Positions 34,117 through 44,050 of a stretch of DNA of 64,000 bases are shown piece after piece. Each line of letters opens with the position of its first letter. Positions within the stretch are counted from its first letter, which is position 1. The position numbers and the translations under genes are program-made. The notes under the pieces were generated by a model. The model saw only the letters and a list, made by a program, of their open reading frames with translations. It ran no database searches and had not been told where the DNA came from. This DNA is from DATGKG01 sp963783145. Lineage in GTDB: Bacteria; Desulfobacterota; Binatia; Binatales; Binataceae. Location of the stretch: NCBI GenBank assembly GCA_963783145.1, contig CAWAMM010000007.1, forward strand, positions 620,001 through 684,000, given 5' to 3'.

Positions 34117-35409
34117 ATGAAATTACGCTTATCGTTGGGTATGGTCCTGCTGACCGCAAGTCTCATTCTTGGGTTTGGCCGCGCGAGGGCGCAAACCCTC
34201 GCTACCCCAACCGCCACTCCCTCGCCAGGGGTATGTTCGATTTCGATACTGCCCAATGGGAGCCCCGCGATTTGCGCGACCGGCGCGGCCGAGCCGCCCG
34301 CATTTCTTGGAATCTCGGGAGGCAACTACAACAGCGTATCGACGGTAAGCGGAAGTACTAGCTGCGGCACCGGCACCCTCGGCGCCCTGGTGCAGGACAG
34401 CAGCGGAAATCACTATGTCCTGGGATCCGATCATGTGCTGGCACGCAACAGCGCGACCCGCGGCACTGCCGCGGTCAATGAGCCGATCGTCCAGCCGGGC
34501 CTGGTTGACCTCGGATGCTGGCAGGACCCAACCGACGTCGTAGCACAGCTTTCCAAGTGGTCCCCCCTCGCATTCACCAAGGGCACCAACACGATGGATG
34601 CGGCGATTGCCAAAGTCGTCAACGCCAACCAGGGTCCGGCCGGACCGTCCGTGCCGGGTGTGGATCCGGAGGGCAGAATCCTCAACATCGGACAAATCAG
34701 CACCACGCCGTTTGATTTCAACAACCTGCTGGACGGGTTGCCGGTTATAAAAATGGGGCGATCGAGCTGTCTGACGACCGGATTAATCGATGCTTTCGAC
34801 GCGATGGGTTCAGTGGTCTATCCGGCGACCGACAATGCGGCGGCGTCAGGCGTTGCGTTCTTCGATCACCAGATCCTGGTTTTTGGTGCGGCCCCGGGCT
34901 CAACTTCCAGCGGCGGTTGTACGTTTGCCACCCAGGGCGATTCGGGTGCGCTGGTCATCACCGACACTTTCGAATGCCCCCAAGCGATCGGCATACTATT
35001 TGCCGCCACCGGTGGGAGCTCGTTCGGCCCGGACTCCGGCGGCCAAATCGTGGCAGTTACCCCGATCCAAACCATCCTGACCAAGTTCAAGGTAACCCTG
35101 GTCGGAGACAACCAGTGTACCGTGGGTACTGCGGCGCAACACTTTGATTTTTCGTCCGCCCCCGAAATGAACACCGGACTTCGTACGGCAATCGAGCAAG
35201 TGCGTGCGGTCAAAGAGAATCACGCCCGCAAGCTCCTGACCAATCATGAGATCGTGGCGGTCGGGATTGGAGCGGGCGACGATCCGGCAAGCGCAGCGCT
35301 AAACGTTTATCTGAACGAGGATACGCCTGAGATTCGGAGCAAGGTCCTCGCGGAGATTCGCGACGTTCAAGTCAAGTTCAAGAGTGCCGGCAAGTTCAAC
35401 CCGCTGTGA
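34117..35409 (+). CDS. Secreted trypsin-like serine protease
   Basis: The 430-residue product starts MKLRLSLGMVLLTASLILGF with a signal ending near ARA-Q. A chymotrypsin-fold triad is readable in order: histidine in YVLGSDHVLA, aspartate in NTMDAAIAKV, serine in QGDSGALVI. The segment ahead of the histidine has the expected GTLGALVQDSSGNHYVLGSD. A C-terminal extension of about 90 residues follows. The GGGGGG ribosome site lies 3 bases before the ATG. It is isolated on the plus strand. Substrate and localisation beyond export are unknown. Confidence 0.7.
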   Translation: MKLRLSLGMVLLTASLILGFGRARAQTLATPTATPSPGVCSISILPNGSPAICATGAAEPPAFLGISGGNYNSVSTVSGSTSCGTGTLGALVQDSSGNHYVLGSDHVLARNSATRGTAAVNEPIVQPGLVDLGCWQDPTDVVAQLSKWSPLAFTKGTNTMDAAIAKVVNANQGPAGPSVPGVDPEGRILNIGQISTTPFDFNNLLDGLPVIKMGRSSCLTTGLIDAFDAMGSVVYPATDNAAASGVAFFDHQILVFGAAPGSTSSGGCTFATQGDSGALVITDTFECPQAIGILFAATGGSSFGPDSGGQIVAVTPIQTILTKFKVTLVGDNQCTVGTAAQHFDFSSAPEMNTGLRTAIEQVRAVKENHARKLLTNHEIVAVGIGAGDDPASAALNVYLNEDTPEIRSKVLAEIRDVQVKFKSAGKFNPL

Positions 35410-35803
35410 GCGCGAAGGTGGAACGATCGGTGCGCGCGTGAAATCAGGTAGATCCTGCTAAGTCTCCGGGTCTTGGCCCTGGACGCCCGAGCAGACTTTG
35501 TCGGCCGGCCGCTCGCCCTCGCCGCTTCGTGGTGACGATAGTGCTAGACCGCCAGGCTGTGGTGCACTTCGGAGCCACAGTTGCGGACGGAGCGCGCACC
35601 AAGAATTTGCGGTTGAAGGCGCCTCTTCTGTGGTTCGCCGCCAACTCTATGCCGCGTGCACGCGGCGGGAAAATTCATCCTAGCAGGGTGTTGAAAAACG
35701 CCTTGAGGCCTACGAGTTGGAGTTTCCTTTCAACACCCTGAATCCTAAAACTGGCTGCATTCCTTAATCTTCTCTCTCTACTGGGAGAGACAAGAGTGAG
35801 GGC
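35410..35803. other. Intergenic region with palindromic repeats
   Basis: A 394-base gap between convergent genes. CAGGGTGTTGAAA (35684-35696) and TTTCAACACCCTG (35728-35740) form a perfect 13-base inverted repeat that resembles the terminator stem at 35804-35837. No gene was seen. Confidence 0.6.
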
Positions 35804-35837
35804 GCAGGCTGTTGAAATGACTTTTTCAACAGCCTGC
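35804..35837 (-). terminator. Hairpin at the end of the DUF1329 gene
   Basis: GCAGGCTGTTGAAA and TTTCAACAGCCTGC make a perfect 14-bp stem with a 6-base loop, overlapping the stop codon of the DUF1329 gene. It lacks a strong T-tract after the stem. Confidence 0.6.
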
Positions 35838-37126
35838 TATGGCGCGGCCGCAACCATTGCGCGGACGGTGCAGAAATCCTTGTCAATGGCGCCCATGTTG
35901 ATGTACCAGCACTCACGCTCGGGGGTAGTCTGGCCCGGCAAATAGCACATCGCGGAACGTCCGCCCTGCTCATCAAGCGCGCTGGAGCCGACCACGAACT
36001 CGCGCTTGAAGGGATAGATGGCGACCTTCGCGTCAGGCACCGGGCGATCGCGATAGGCGAGCCAGTAGAGGTTGTTCTTCCACAACTGGTTCTTGCGATC
36101 GTAGGTATCGACGTAAGGCTCGAACCATACCTCCGCGTCGAGATAGATCACGGTCTTACTTTCCAGCACATTGGTCGATTGCTTGCCGCCTTCGCGGGGG
36201 TCCGATTCCACGATGTAGAGATGGCGCATCTCCCAGTCTTCCGGGCACGCCGAGGCGCCCGCGTCGGTCGAACAGGTTACCTCCGGCGAATGCTTTGCAT
36301 GAACGCAGGCCAGCATATTCTGCTCGCCGAGGAATTTGTAATTGTACTGCTCGGTCTTCGGGTTGTAGCCGGAATAATGATCGGGATCGAAGGTTTCGGT
36401 TCCGGTATTGGAGCTGAGGATGGCTTCGTCGAGCCGGCGGACCCGGCGCGCACCAGCCTGCCAGGTCCAGGAATCATCTCCGCGATTCGGATCCGCATAC
36501 CGATAGCGGATCATTCCCACTCCGCGCTGGTCCTCGGGCGCGAGCACCGGGTATAACGCGAACAGCCAAATGCGCTCCGACACCAGAAAATCCGGATCCA
36601 CTGGAAGCGGTTCGACCTCGGTGCGGCCGACCAGATTGTAGCCCGCGTAGTGGCCGATCTGGGTATCATTGATCACGCGATGCTCCCCACCCAGCTTCGG
36701 ATACTGCTCCTGGCAGTCAAAGAACCGTAGATCGTAGTCGTCGGTGGTGATCGGCCGGAAGACATTGTTCCAGATGATCTTGGTGGCGATGTCGGGATCG
36801 TTCTGGTCGAGCAGCGCGAACGGCTGACCGGCCACGTAACCCTCGAGCGTCCGATGATCGGCGCTCAGGCGCACCTGGCCGGAATATTTTTCGGTCGCTT
36901 CCCGATACGGAGGCGGCCAGTTGACGCGGTCGGTCGCGACAATATCCATCGACATACCCATGGTGACGCGGTAGTAAACTCCAGGGGAAACGAGGTCTTT
37001 CACCAGGGTCGCATTTTGCGGCGTGATCACATTGCCCGGTGCCACTTCGGCATGTGCTGAAACAGCCAGCACGATCGACAGTCCAATCGCGGCAACGACG
37101 GTTCGCAAGGCAGGAAACTTCGACAT
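35837..37126 (-). CDS. DUF1329 family exported protein
   Basis: The 429-residue protein starts MSKFPALRTVVAAIGLSIVL with a signal ending AHA-E. The body shows YREATEKYSGQVRLSADHRT, MIRYRYADPNRGDDSWTWQA and KTVIYLDAEVWFEPYVDTYD, as in DUF1329 outer-membrane-associated proteins that often accompany RND or ABC efflux and steroid-related genes. GGGAGGG fixes the ATG at 37126. It lies downstream of macA-macB on the same strand after a 132-base gap. It is probably periplasmic or outer-membrane. Confidence 0.85.
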   Translation of the reverse strand: MSKFPALRTVVAAIGLSIVLAVSAHAEVAPGNVITPQNATLVKDLVSPGVYYRVTMGMSMDIVATDRVNWPPPYREATEKYSGQVRLSADHRTLEGYVAGQPFALLDQNDPDIATKIIWNNVFRPITTDDYDLRFFDCQEQYPKLGGEHRVINDTQIGHYAGYNLVGRTEVEPLPVDPDFLVSERIWLFALYPVLAPEDQRGVGMIRYRYADPNRGDDSWTWQAGARRVRRLDEAILSSNTGTETFDPDHYSGYNPKTEQYNYKFLGEQNMLACVHAKHSPEVTCSTDAGASACPEDWEMRHLYIVESDPREGGKQSTNVLESKTVIYLDAEVWFEPYVDTYDRKNQLWKNNLYWLAYRDRPVPDAKVAIYPFKREFVVGSSALDEQGGRSAMCYLPGQTTPERECWYINMGAIDKDFCTVRAMVAAAP

Positions 37127-37258
37127 CGCAGATCCCTCCCCAAGACGCGAAATATTACATTTTGTAGGATTAGACGCGCGGCCAAGCGAGTCAAGTCGAT
37201 CGCGGCCCCCGCGCAACACGCGCCCGCGAGCAGACGAGAGTGGGGCTGCCGCGCGATT

Positions 37259-39412
37259 CTATTCGTAGCGGAGTGCGTCGATCGGATTCAGCATCGAGGC
37301 TTTGCGCGCCGGATAGTATCCGAAAAAGATTCCCACTGCCGCGGAAAACAAAAAGCCTCCGATAACCGCGTTGTAGGACAGCAGGGTCGGCCATCCTGCT
37401 AACGCCGAGATACTCTGCGAAGCGCCGATTCCCGCCAGGATGCCGGCGACTCCGCCAATCGCGCTGAGCAGAACCGCCTCGACCAGGAATTGCAGCAGGA
37501 TATGTACTCGGCGCGCGCCAATCGCCATCCGAATCCCGATCTCGCGCGTGCGCTCGGTCACCGAGACCAGCAGGATATTCATGATGCCGATGCCGCCGAC
37601 CAGCAGCGAGATCGAGGCGACCGCCGCCAGCAACAGCGCCATCACGTGGCTGCTGCTCTCGGCGGCCTTGGCGATTTCGCTCAGGTTGCGGATGTCGAAA
37701 TCGTTGTCCTTGCCGGCCTGGATGTGATGGCGCTGATGCAGCGTGTCGGTGATTTGCTGAATCGCATCAGGGAGCAGGTCCTCGCTGCGCGCCTCGGCGA
37801 AAATTACCTGCACCACGCCGGTAAGCTTCGGCGGCGCGCCGAAGGGACTGATAACGGTGGTGCTGGCGTTGTATATCGCGGTTGCGTTGGGCGTGCTGGC
37901 GTACGGATTTTGCAGGGTTGCGGTGGTCGAGGCGACCGCCTGCGCGATCGGGGCAGCGACGCCGAGGACTTTGCGCTCAGCGGTGGTGAAAGGAATCAGC
38001 ACCACGTCATCCTGGTCCTGTCCCATCCCCGATTGGCCTTTGGTGGCGAGCACGCCGACCACTTTCATCTCGACGTTCTTCACCCGGATAGTGGTGCCCA
38101 CCGGATCCTGATGCTCGCCGAAGAGATTCTGCACCACGGTGTTGCCGAGCAGGCACACCAGCGCGGCGGAACGCTCGTCCTCCGGGGTCAGTTCGCGGCC
38201 GGAAACCACCGCCCAGTCGCGAATCTGCGTATAGTTGGGCGTCACCCCGTTGATGGTGGTGCTCCAATTCAGATTGCTGTTTTCGACCTGCGCAGTTTGC
38301 CGATCGAGGTAGCTCACCATCAAGACCGCGGAGTCGTCTTTGGTGATCGCCTCGCCATCCGAGGCGCGCAGGGTCGAGCGGCTGCCATAACCATTGCGCA
38401 CGCCACTGGCAGTCACCGCGCCGGGCAGCACGATCAACAAGTTAGTGCCAAGACTGGCGATTTGCTCCTTGACCGCCTGATTTGCGCCCTGACCGACGGC
38501 GACCATCGCGATCAGCGCGGCGACGCCGATGAAGATTCCGAGCATCGTGAGGGCGGAGCGCAGTTTATTGCGAGCCAAGGCGCGCGCGGCTGCCTTAAGC
38601 GCCATCACGCCGAATCGCTGTGATGCCGCCGCCTCGCCTTCGACCGCCGCAACCAGGGTAGCGCTGGATTCTATAGAGGGATGGGTTTCGGAAGTAGTCA
38701 TCGCCGCAGGGACACGATGACGCGAACGCTCGCGATGGTCCGAAACGATCACGCCGTCGCGCAACGTGATGACGCGATCGGCATACTCGGCGACCTCGGC
38801 ATCGTGAGTCACGAGGATCACCGTCACCCCGCGCTCACTGTTGAGCTTCTGCAGGGTGGTCATGATGTCCGTGGAAGTCACGGAGTCGAGGTTACCGGTC
38901 GGTTCGTCGGCGAGCAGAATGGCGGGATTGTTGATCAGCGATCGCGCGATCGCCACGCGCTGCTGCTGTCCGCCGGAAAGCTGATTCGAATGACTGCGCT
39001 CGCGGCCTTCCAGTCCGAGCAGCTTCAGTGATGCACGCGCCCGCGCCGCGCTCTCGGCCATGTCGCCCGAATAAAGCAACGGCAGCTCGACGTTCTCGAT
39101 CGCACTGGTCCGCGAGAGCAGGTTGAAACTCTGGAACACGAACCCGATGCGCCGGCTCCTGATTCCCGCCAGCTCCGGCTCGGTCAGCGATGCGACATCG
39201 ACGCCCTCCAGTAGGTAGGTTCCGGTGCTGGGACGATCGAGGCATCCGATGACGTTCATCAGGGTCGATTTGCCGGAGCCCGAGGCGCCCATGATCGCGA
39301 CGAACTCGCCGCGCTCGATGGTGAGGCTGACTCCGCGCAGTGCGCGCACCTCGACGTCGCCGAGGTGGTAGGTCTTGGTGAGGTCGCGAACTTCTATGAC
39401 GATATCGGGCAT
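37259..39412 (-). CDS. macB: MacB-type ABC transporter, fused ATPase and permease
   Basis: Inner-membrane part of a MacA-MacB-TolC-type efflux pump. The ATPase half (1-230) shows Walker A GASGSGKS, Q-loop VFQSFNLL, signature LSGGQQQRVAIARSL, Walker B ILLADEPTGNLDS and the H-loop THDAEVAEYAD. The second half has one membrane segment near residue 290 (TMLGIFIGVAALIAMVAVGQ), a large periplasmic domain, and three C-terminal membrane segments with TERTREIGIRMAIGARR. I chose the ATG at 39412. It starts 40 bases after macA. Its TolC partner is not in the window. Confidence 0.93.
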   Translation of the reverse strand: MPDIVIEVRDLTKTYHLGDVEVRALRGVSLTIERGEFVAIMGASGSGKSTLMNVIGCLDRPSTGTYLLEGVDVASLTEPELAGIRSRRIGFVFQSFNLLSRTSAIENVELPLLYSGDMAESAARARASLKLLGLEGRERSHSNQLSGGQQQRVAIARSLINNPAILLADEPTGNLDSVTSTDIMTTLQKLNSERGVTVILVTHDAEVAEYADRVITLRDGVIVSDHRERSRHRVPAAMTTSETHPSIESSATLVAAVEGEAAASQRFGVMALKAAARALARNKLRSALTMLGIFIGVAALIAMVAVGQGANQAVKEQIASLGTNLLIVLPGAVTASGVRNGYGSRSTLRASDGEAITKDDSAVLMVSYLDRQTAQVENSNLNWSTTINGVTPNYTQIRDWAVVSGRELTPEDERSAALVCLLGNTVVQNLFGEHQDPVGTTIRVKNVEMKVVGVLATKGQSGMGQDQDDVVLIPFTTAERKVLGVAAPIAQAVASTTATLQNPYASTPNATAIYNASTTVISPFGAPPKLTGVVQVIFAEARSEDLLPDAIQQITDTLHQRHHIQAGKDNDFDIRNLSEIAKAAESSSHVMALLLAAVASISLLVGGIGIMNILLVSVTERTREIGIRMAIGARRVHILLQFLVEAVLLSAIGGVAGILAGIGASQSISALAGWPTLLSYNAVIGGFLFSAAVGIFFGYYPARKASMLNPIDALRYE

Positions 39413-39452
39413 TACGTGACTTCCGCGAATCGATTTAGTCACCGCGAGGACT

Positions 39453-40691
39453 CTAAAGGTGATGCGGGATTCCCATGGGGCCCCCGGCTCCTGGGCTGCC
39501 CGGCCGTTTGATACCTGCGGGGCCCGCATTCACCTGATCGATCACCACTTGGTCGTCGGCCTTGAGATCGCCGCTGACGATTTCGACCATGCTACCGTCG
39601 TCGAGACCGCGAACCACATTAACGCGGCGAAGTTTGCCACCTTCAGACACCCAAACATGTCCATTGCGATCGGAATGTGGGGTTTTGCCCTCGCCGCCTC
39701 CACCATGATGATGCGGATGCTCCTCCGCGCCGGACGGCGAAAACCGCAGCGCCTGGAGCGGCACTTTGAGGACGTCATCGCGTTCGGCAGTAACGATCCT
39801 GGCGTTCGCTGTCATCCCGGGCTTCAGCAGGAGCTCGGGATTGGAAACCGCGAGCACGACATCGTAGGTGACGACGTTTTGTACCGTGATCGGTGACTGC
39901 CGAACTTGGGCGACCGAGCCCCAAAAAGTGCGATCCGGAAAAGCGTCGACCGTGAAGCCGGCTTTCTGGCCGACCTGCACCGGACCCACGTCGGATTCGC
40001 TGACGTTGGTATCGACCTGCATCTTGGTGAGGTCCTGCGCGATTAAAAACAGCGTGGGGGTCTGGAAGCTCGCGGCGACCGTTTGACCCATATCGACGTT
40101 GCGGGCTACCACCGTCCCATCCACCGGCGAGATAATGTTGGTGTATCCGAGGTTAACCTTGGCCGCCCGCACCGAGGCCTCTTGTTGCAGGATGCTCGCG
40201 TTATCGACCCCGACCTGTGCAACCCCCGCCTCATAGGTGGCCTTCTGGCTGTCGAGAGCGTCCTGGGAAATGACATTTTCCAGGATCAATCGCTGGTCGC
40301 GTTCGTAAGTCACCTTGGCGTAGTCGAGGGTGGCTTGATCTTTGTGCAGCTGCGCGATCCCGTTGGCGAGGTTGGCCTGCGCCTGGTCGAGGGTGACCTG
40401 ATAGGTGCTGGGATCGATTTTTGCGCACAACTGGCCTTTTTTGACCTGCGTATTGAAGTCGCACAGCATCTGGACGATGGGTCCGGAGACGTAAGTGCCG
40501 ACCTGTACCGTCACCACCGGATTGACGGTTCCGGTTGCGGTGACGGCCTGCACGATATCGCCCTGGGAGGCCGCGGCGGTGACGTACTGTGCGCCCCCAG
40601 AACGGCCACGGAGAAAGTAGACCGAGACCGCGATGATCAGGACGGCCGCCACCAGCAATCGAACGCCCGTCTTCCGGGATAGAAGCGTCAT
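39453..40691 (-). CDS. macA: MacA-type periplasmic adaptor
   Basis: Periplasmic adaptor of the efflux pump. Seen: an N-terminal anchor (VRLLVAAVLIIAVSVYFLRG), the barrel-sandwich lipoyl part with VTVQVGTYVSGPIVQ and CAKIDPSTYQVTLDQAQANL, a coiled coil from about 110 to 200, VGQKAGFTVDAFPDRTFWGS, and a C-terminal region rich in glycine and histidine (HPHHHGGGG) that could bind metal. The ATG at 40691 is chosen; another at 40745 is possible. It is upstream of macB in the same operon. Confidence 0.92.
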   Translation of the reverse strand: MTLLSRKTGVRLLVAAVLIIAVSVYFLRGRSGGAQYVTAAASQGDIVQAVTATGTVNPVVTVQVGTYVSGPIVQMLCDFNTQVKKGQLCAKIDPSTYQVTLDQAQANLANGIAQLHKDQATLDYAKVTYERDQRLILENVISQDALDSQKATYEAGVAQVGVDNASILQQEASVRAAKVNLGYTNIISPVDGTVVARNVDMGQTVAASFQTPTLFLIAQDLTKMQVDTNVSESDVGPVQVGQKAGFTVDAFPDRTFWGSVAQVRQSPITVQNVVTYDVVLAVSNPELLLKPGMTANARIVTAERDDVLKVPLQALRFSPSGAEEHPHHHGGGGEGKTPHSDRNGHVWVSEGGKLRRVNVVRGLDDGSMVEIVSGDLKADDQVVIDQVNAGPAGIKRPGSPGAGGPMGIPHHL

Positions 40692-40805
40692 TGGAATGCG
40701 TTGATTATAGGTGCCGGCCGTCCCACTATTCCAGTAAGTTTCCATCATCTGAATAAGACGCGCTTTGAAGATGTTAGTTACGCTCAAAAATCCCAGGAGG
40801 CTGCT

Positions 40806-41990
40806 ATGAGCGAAGCTCCGCCGCTGGCCGGCATTAAGGTGATTGACCTCACCCGCTACCTCGCGGGTCCGTTTTGCACGCAAATTCTTGGCGATTATGG
40901 CGCCGAGATCGTCAAAGTTGAGCCGGTTGAAGGGGCGCGCGCCGATTTGGGCAAGTATTCCGGCAAGGACAACTATTTCTTCCTTAGCTCGAATCGTTCC
41001 AAGAAAAGCGTCCAAATCGATATCAAAAATCCTCAGGGCCGCGCGGTCCTGATGCGCCTGCTCGAGTCCGCGGACGTCCTGGTCGATAATTTCCGGCCCG
41101 GCGTTATCGAGGCGATGGGTTTCGGCTACGAGGCGCTATCGAGGCGCAACCCGAGGATCATCACCTGCAGCATCTCGGGCTTCGGGTCGACCGGGCCGCT
41201 GCGCGATTATCCCGGCTTCGACCAGATCGCACAGGGGATGTCTGGGCTGATGAGCGTGACCGGCACCGCGGAGAGCGGACCGACGCGGGTCGGCATCGCC
41301 ATATGCGATCTACTCGGCGGGATTTTTTCGGCGCAGGGAATCCTGCTCGCGCTCGAGGCGCGCCATCGCACCGGCCGCGGCCAGCGGGTCGAAACCTCGC
41401 TGCTCGAGTCCATCGTCAGCATCCTGAGCTGGTCGGCCGGAATTTATTTCGATACCGGCCACACCCCTGGACCTGCCGGCAACAATCATCCGTTGTCGTC
41501 GCCGCATGGGGTCTTCAAGGCTTCCGATCGCGTCTTCAACATCGCGGTGGGGAACGAGGCGATGTGGCGCAAGTTTGTCGGCGTCATCGGGCGTCCGGAG
41601 CTTGCCAAAGATAATCGTTTCACCGGCACCGGCCATCGCCTCAAGTACCGCGACGCGCTGACCGCCGAGATCAACCGGGCGCTGGCGGCGCATCCGGCGC
41701 AGTACTGGATCGATCTCCTCAATCGGGAAGGAATTCCGGCGGGACCGATTCTCACCATCGAGGAGATGTTCAATCATCCGCAGACCGCGGCGCGCGAGAT
41801 GTTGCTCAAGCTGCCGCATCCCGCGATAGGCACTTACCTGACGACCGGCCTGGCAGCGAAGCTATCGGAGACTCCCGGTCGCGTGACGCGGCCTCCACTA
41901 TTGGGTGAGCACACGGAGGAGGTGCTGCGCGCGAGCGGCTTCATCGCGGAGGAGATCGCGAAATTGAAGGAGGCGAAGGCTGTCAAATGA
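40806..41990 (+). CDS. Family III (CaiB/BaiF) CoA-transferase
   Basis: Transfers CoA between carboxylic acids. Seen: GIKVIDLTRYLAGPFCTQIL, YGAEIVKVEPVEGAR, LSSNRSKKSVQIDIKNPQGR, VDNFRPGVIEAMGFGYEALS, and ITCSISGFGSTGPLRDYPGF; the aspartate nucleophile region follows in FDQIAQGMSGLMSVTG. The start ATG at 40806 has AGGAGG 5 bases upstream. The 394-residue length is normal. It lies divergent from macA-macB and next to a pseudogene. The acid it activates is unknown. Confidence 0.93.
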   Translation: MSEAPPLAGIKVIDLTRYLAGPFCTQILGDYGAEIVKVEPVEGARADLGKYSGKDNYFFLSSNRSKKSVQIDIKNPQGRAVLMRLLESADVLVDNFRPGVIEAMGFGYEALSRRNPRIITCSISGFGSTGPLRDYPGFDQIAQGMSGLMSVTGTAESGPTRVGIAICDLLGGIFSAQGILLALEARHRTGRGQRVETSLLESIVSILSWSAGIYFDTGHTPGPAGNNHPLSSPHGVFKASDRVFNIAVGNEAMWRKFVGVIGRPELAKDNRFTGTGHRLKYRDALTAEINRALAAHPAQYWIDLLNREGIPAGPILTIEEMFNHPQTAAREMLLKLPHPAIGTYLTTGLAAKLSETPGRVTRPPLLGEHTEEVLRASGFIAEEIAKLKEAKAVK

Positions 41991-42144
41991 GGGAGACAGA
42001 AACTTTAGAGTGCCGCTTTTCATTTTCGAACCGAACCATTTGTCGGTACCAACGTATCGCCGCCCTCGAAGAACGACTTAGGAGCGAGGGGTCAAGAGAT
42101 GTCCTTAGTGAGCAACGCTTCGTGTTAGACTCGCCGAGGGCAAG

Positions 42145-43879
42145 TTGATCGAGACTGAATCTCGACATAGCGTATCGGAAATGGTTCTTCCTTATCAGCC
42201 TTCAGGAAGTGAAGCGAAGCTCATTTATGCTGCCAAGGAAGGCGGGGCAGCAGATTTCCTTTCCAGCGATGGAACCGCCGACGACCCCACAAAGGGAGAC
42301 TCTTGGGGCGAGGAGAGAACCATTCGGGCCGAAATTATCTACACCCTCGCAATGGGCTTGTGGTCTGGCTGGAGCGTTCACACGAGGGGAATTTTTATCA
42401 AAGGCGCGAAAATTGTAGGAAGGCTGGACTTTGGCGGTGCGGCGCTCCGATATCGCCTAGCCTTGATTCAGTGCTACATCGAAGAGCCGATTAATATTGT
42501 AGATGCCATGTCTCTTACGATCGCTCTGGGGGGAAGCTACGCGTCAGGCATAGAAGGCGAACGTGAGCGAATAGATGGTAGCCTGTTTCTTAACAGGGGT
42601 TTCCGGAGCCGAGGACGCATCAACTTAAAGGGTCCCTGATAGCAAGTCAGTTGAACTGCGAGAGCGCGCAATTAGAAGTAGCAAACGTCGCCCTAGACGT
42701 CGAAGGCGCTCGGGTCACCGGAGGGATATTCTTGGGGCAAGGTTTTCATGCGAGAGGTGACGTGAGTCTTCTTAAAACTACCATCTATGGAGAGCTCAAC
42801 TGCCGGAGCGGACAATTCGAAAAAAGCCAATAGGTATGCCTTGGGCGCGGATGGCGCAATCATTTCGGGCGGAGCCTTCCTGTCCGATGGGTTTACTGCT
42901 GTTGGAGAAGTGAGGATGCTGCGCGCTCGCATCAGCGGTCAGCTCATTTGCGATGGAGGAACCTTTAGCAACCCCGGCAGTCACGCGCTCGGCTTGGACG
43001 GAGTCCTGTTGGACGCGGATTTGTCACTGGGCCGTGATTTTGTTGGGAACGGCAGAGTAGTGCTAAATGGCGCAAGTGTTCGCGGGACGCTTTCTTGCGA
43101 CGGCGGATCGTTCAAAGAAGGCCTCTGGCTCGAACGAGCGACGATCGGTTCGACACTTTCGCTCAGGGAGTTCGCGTCGAAGCCGGAAGGACCCGTCGAT
43201 CTTTCGCACGCCCGCGTGGGGCAATTGACAGATGACGAGGCAAGCTGGCCCAAAGAGGGAATGCTCTTTTTGGACGGCTTCGAGTACGGCGCTCTTGCTC
43301 CAGGTTCACCAACGGATGGCGAAGCGAGGTTAAGGTGGCTTAACCTGCAGCGAAATTTCAGTCCGCAATCCTTTCACGCGCTAGCGCGTGCTCTGAGGTC
43401 CGGTGGACACGATAGCGCAGCGAGGAAAATCTTGATTGCCCTCGAGAATCGGCGAAGCGCCGGGGACTCGTTGTCGGCTTTGCAGCGAATCGGCAGATTA
43501 TTTTACCGAACAATCGGCTACGGCTACGAACCACGATTTTGGGGTGCTCTGCTGGGCGATCTTCATCGTCCTTCTTGGATCGATGTTCGTCTGCTTCGGG
43601 AGAGGATTGATGACTCCAGTCCCACCTCACGAAGAGTCGTCAGCGTTGTCCCCGATTCTTTATTCCCTAGATACCTTCCTACCAATACACGCGTTTCGAC
43701 AGGCGGATCATTGGTGGCCACGCGCAGAGTATTTCGAGTGGTGCTTCTGCAAGCCGTCGGACTGGATCGTTCCTTGGGGCTGGTTGCTGCGACTTTGGCT
43801 ATGCTTGGAAGTCGTGTCAGGTTGGGCGCTGGTAGCGCTTTTCGCAGGAGCGTCAGCCGGTATCGTTCGACGTGAATGA
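42145..43879 (+). pseudogene. Membrane-anchored right-handed-repeat protein, broken by three frameshifts
   Basis: Four consecutive frames join into one protein of about 570 residues. Frame one (to 42639) has IIYTLAMGLW and GIFIKGAKIVGRLDFGGAAL. It continues in another frame with LIASQLNCESAQLEVANVAL, then from about 42826 with NRYALGADGAIISGGAFLSD, then from about 43540 with FIVLLGSMFVCFGRGLMTP, SPILYSLDTFLPIHAFRQ and a last membrane segment. The repeats LxLxGAxIxGxLxC and the C-terminal layout match proteins often annotated as membrane-associated oxidoreductase. Breaks lie beside homopolymers (AAAAAA, TTTTGGGG), so sequence errors are possible. If errors, this is one intact gene. Confidence 0.7.
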
Positions 43880-43930
43880 CGAAGGGATCCCTATCCGAAA
43901 TGACACGCCACGGACACCTGGTGAGCAAAG

Positions 43931-43962
43931 AAAAAGGACCGCTCCCGAAGACAGCGGTCCTT
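43931..43962 (-). terminator. Terminator beside the displaced rpoD 3' end
   Basis: AAGGACCGCT and AGCGGTCCTT form a perfect 10-bp stem with a 9-base loop, followed on the minus strand by TTTTT. It lies 20 bases past the displaced rpoD stop codon, so it is probably the ancestral rpoD terminator. Confidence 0.75.
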
Positions 43963-43981
43963 CATTGACGTATCTAACCGC

Positions 43982-44038
43982 CTACTCGCGTTCCTGGAAA
44001 CCTTCGAGGTTGCGCGAGCGGCCGGTCTGGCGCAATTT
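43982..44038 (-). repeat. Displaced second copy of the rpoD 3' end
   Basis: These 57 bases repeat the last 18 codons and stop of rpoD (44848-44904) in the same orientation. They still encode KLRQTGRSRNLEGFQERE and a TAG stop. Three bases differ and all three changes are synonymous. To the right, homology stops at the K codon. The fragment has no start and lies 12 bases past the stop of the CopG-type antitoxin gene. Confidence 0.9.
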
Positions 44039-44050
44039 GGGCGGGCGACT

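Noticed and set aside
43436..43630. A separate small gene at 43436-43879
   Set aside because: Its first half is out of frame with the repeat protein, and its second half is the missing C-terminus of that protein, so it is one piece of the broken gene.
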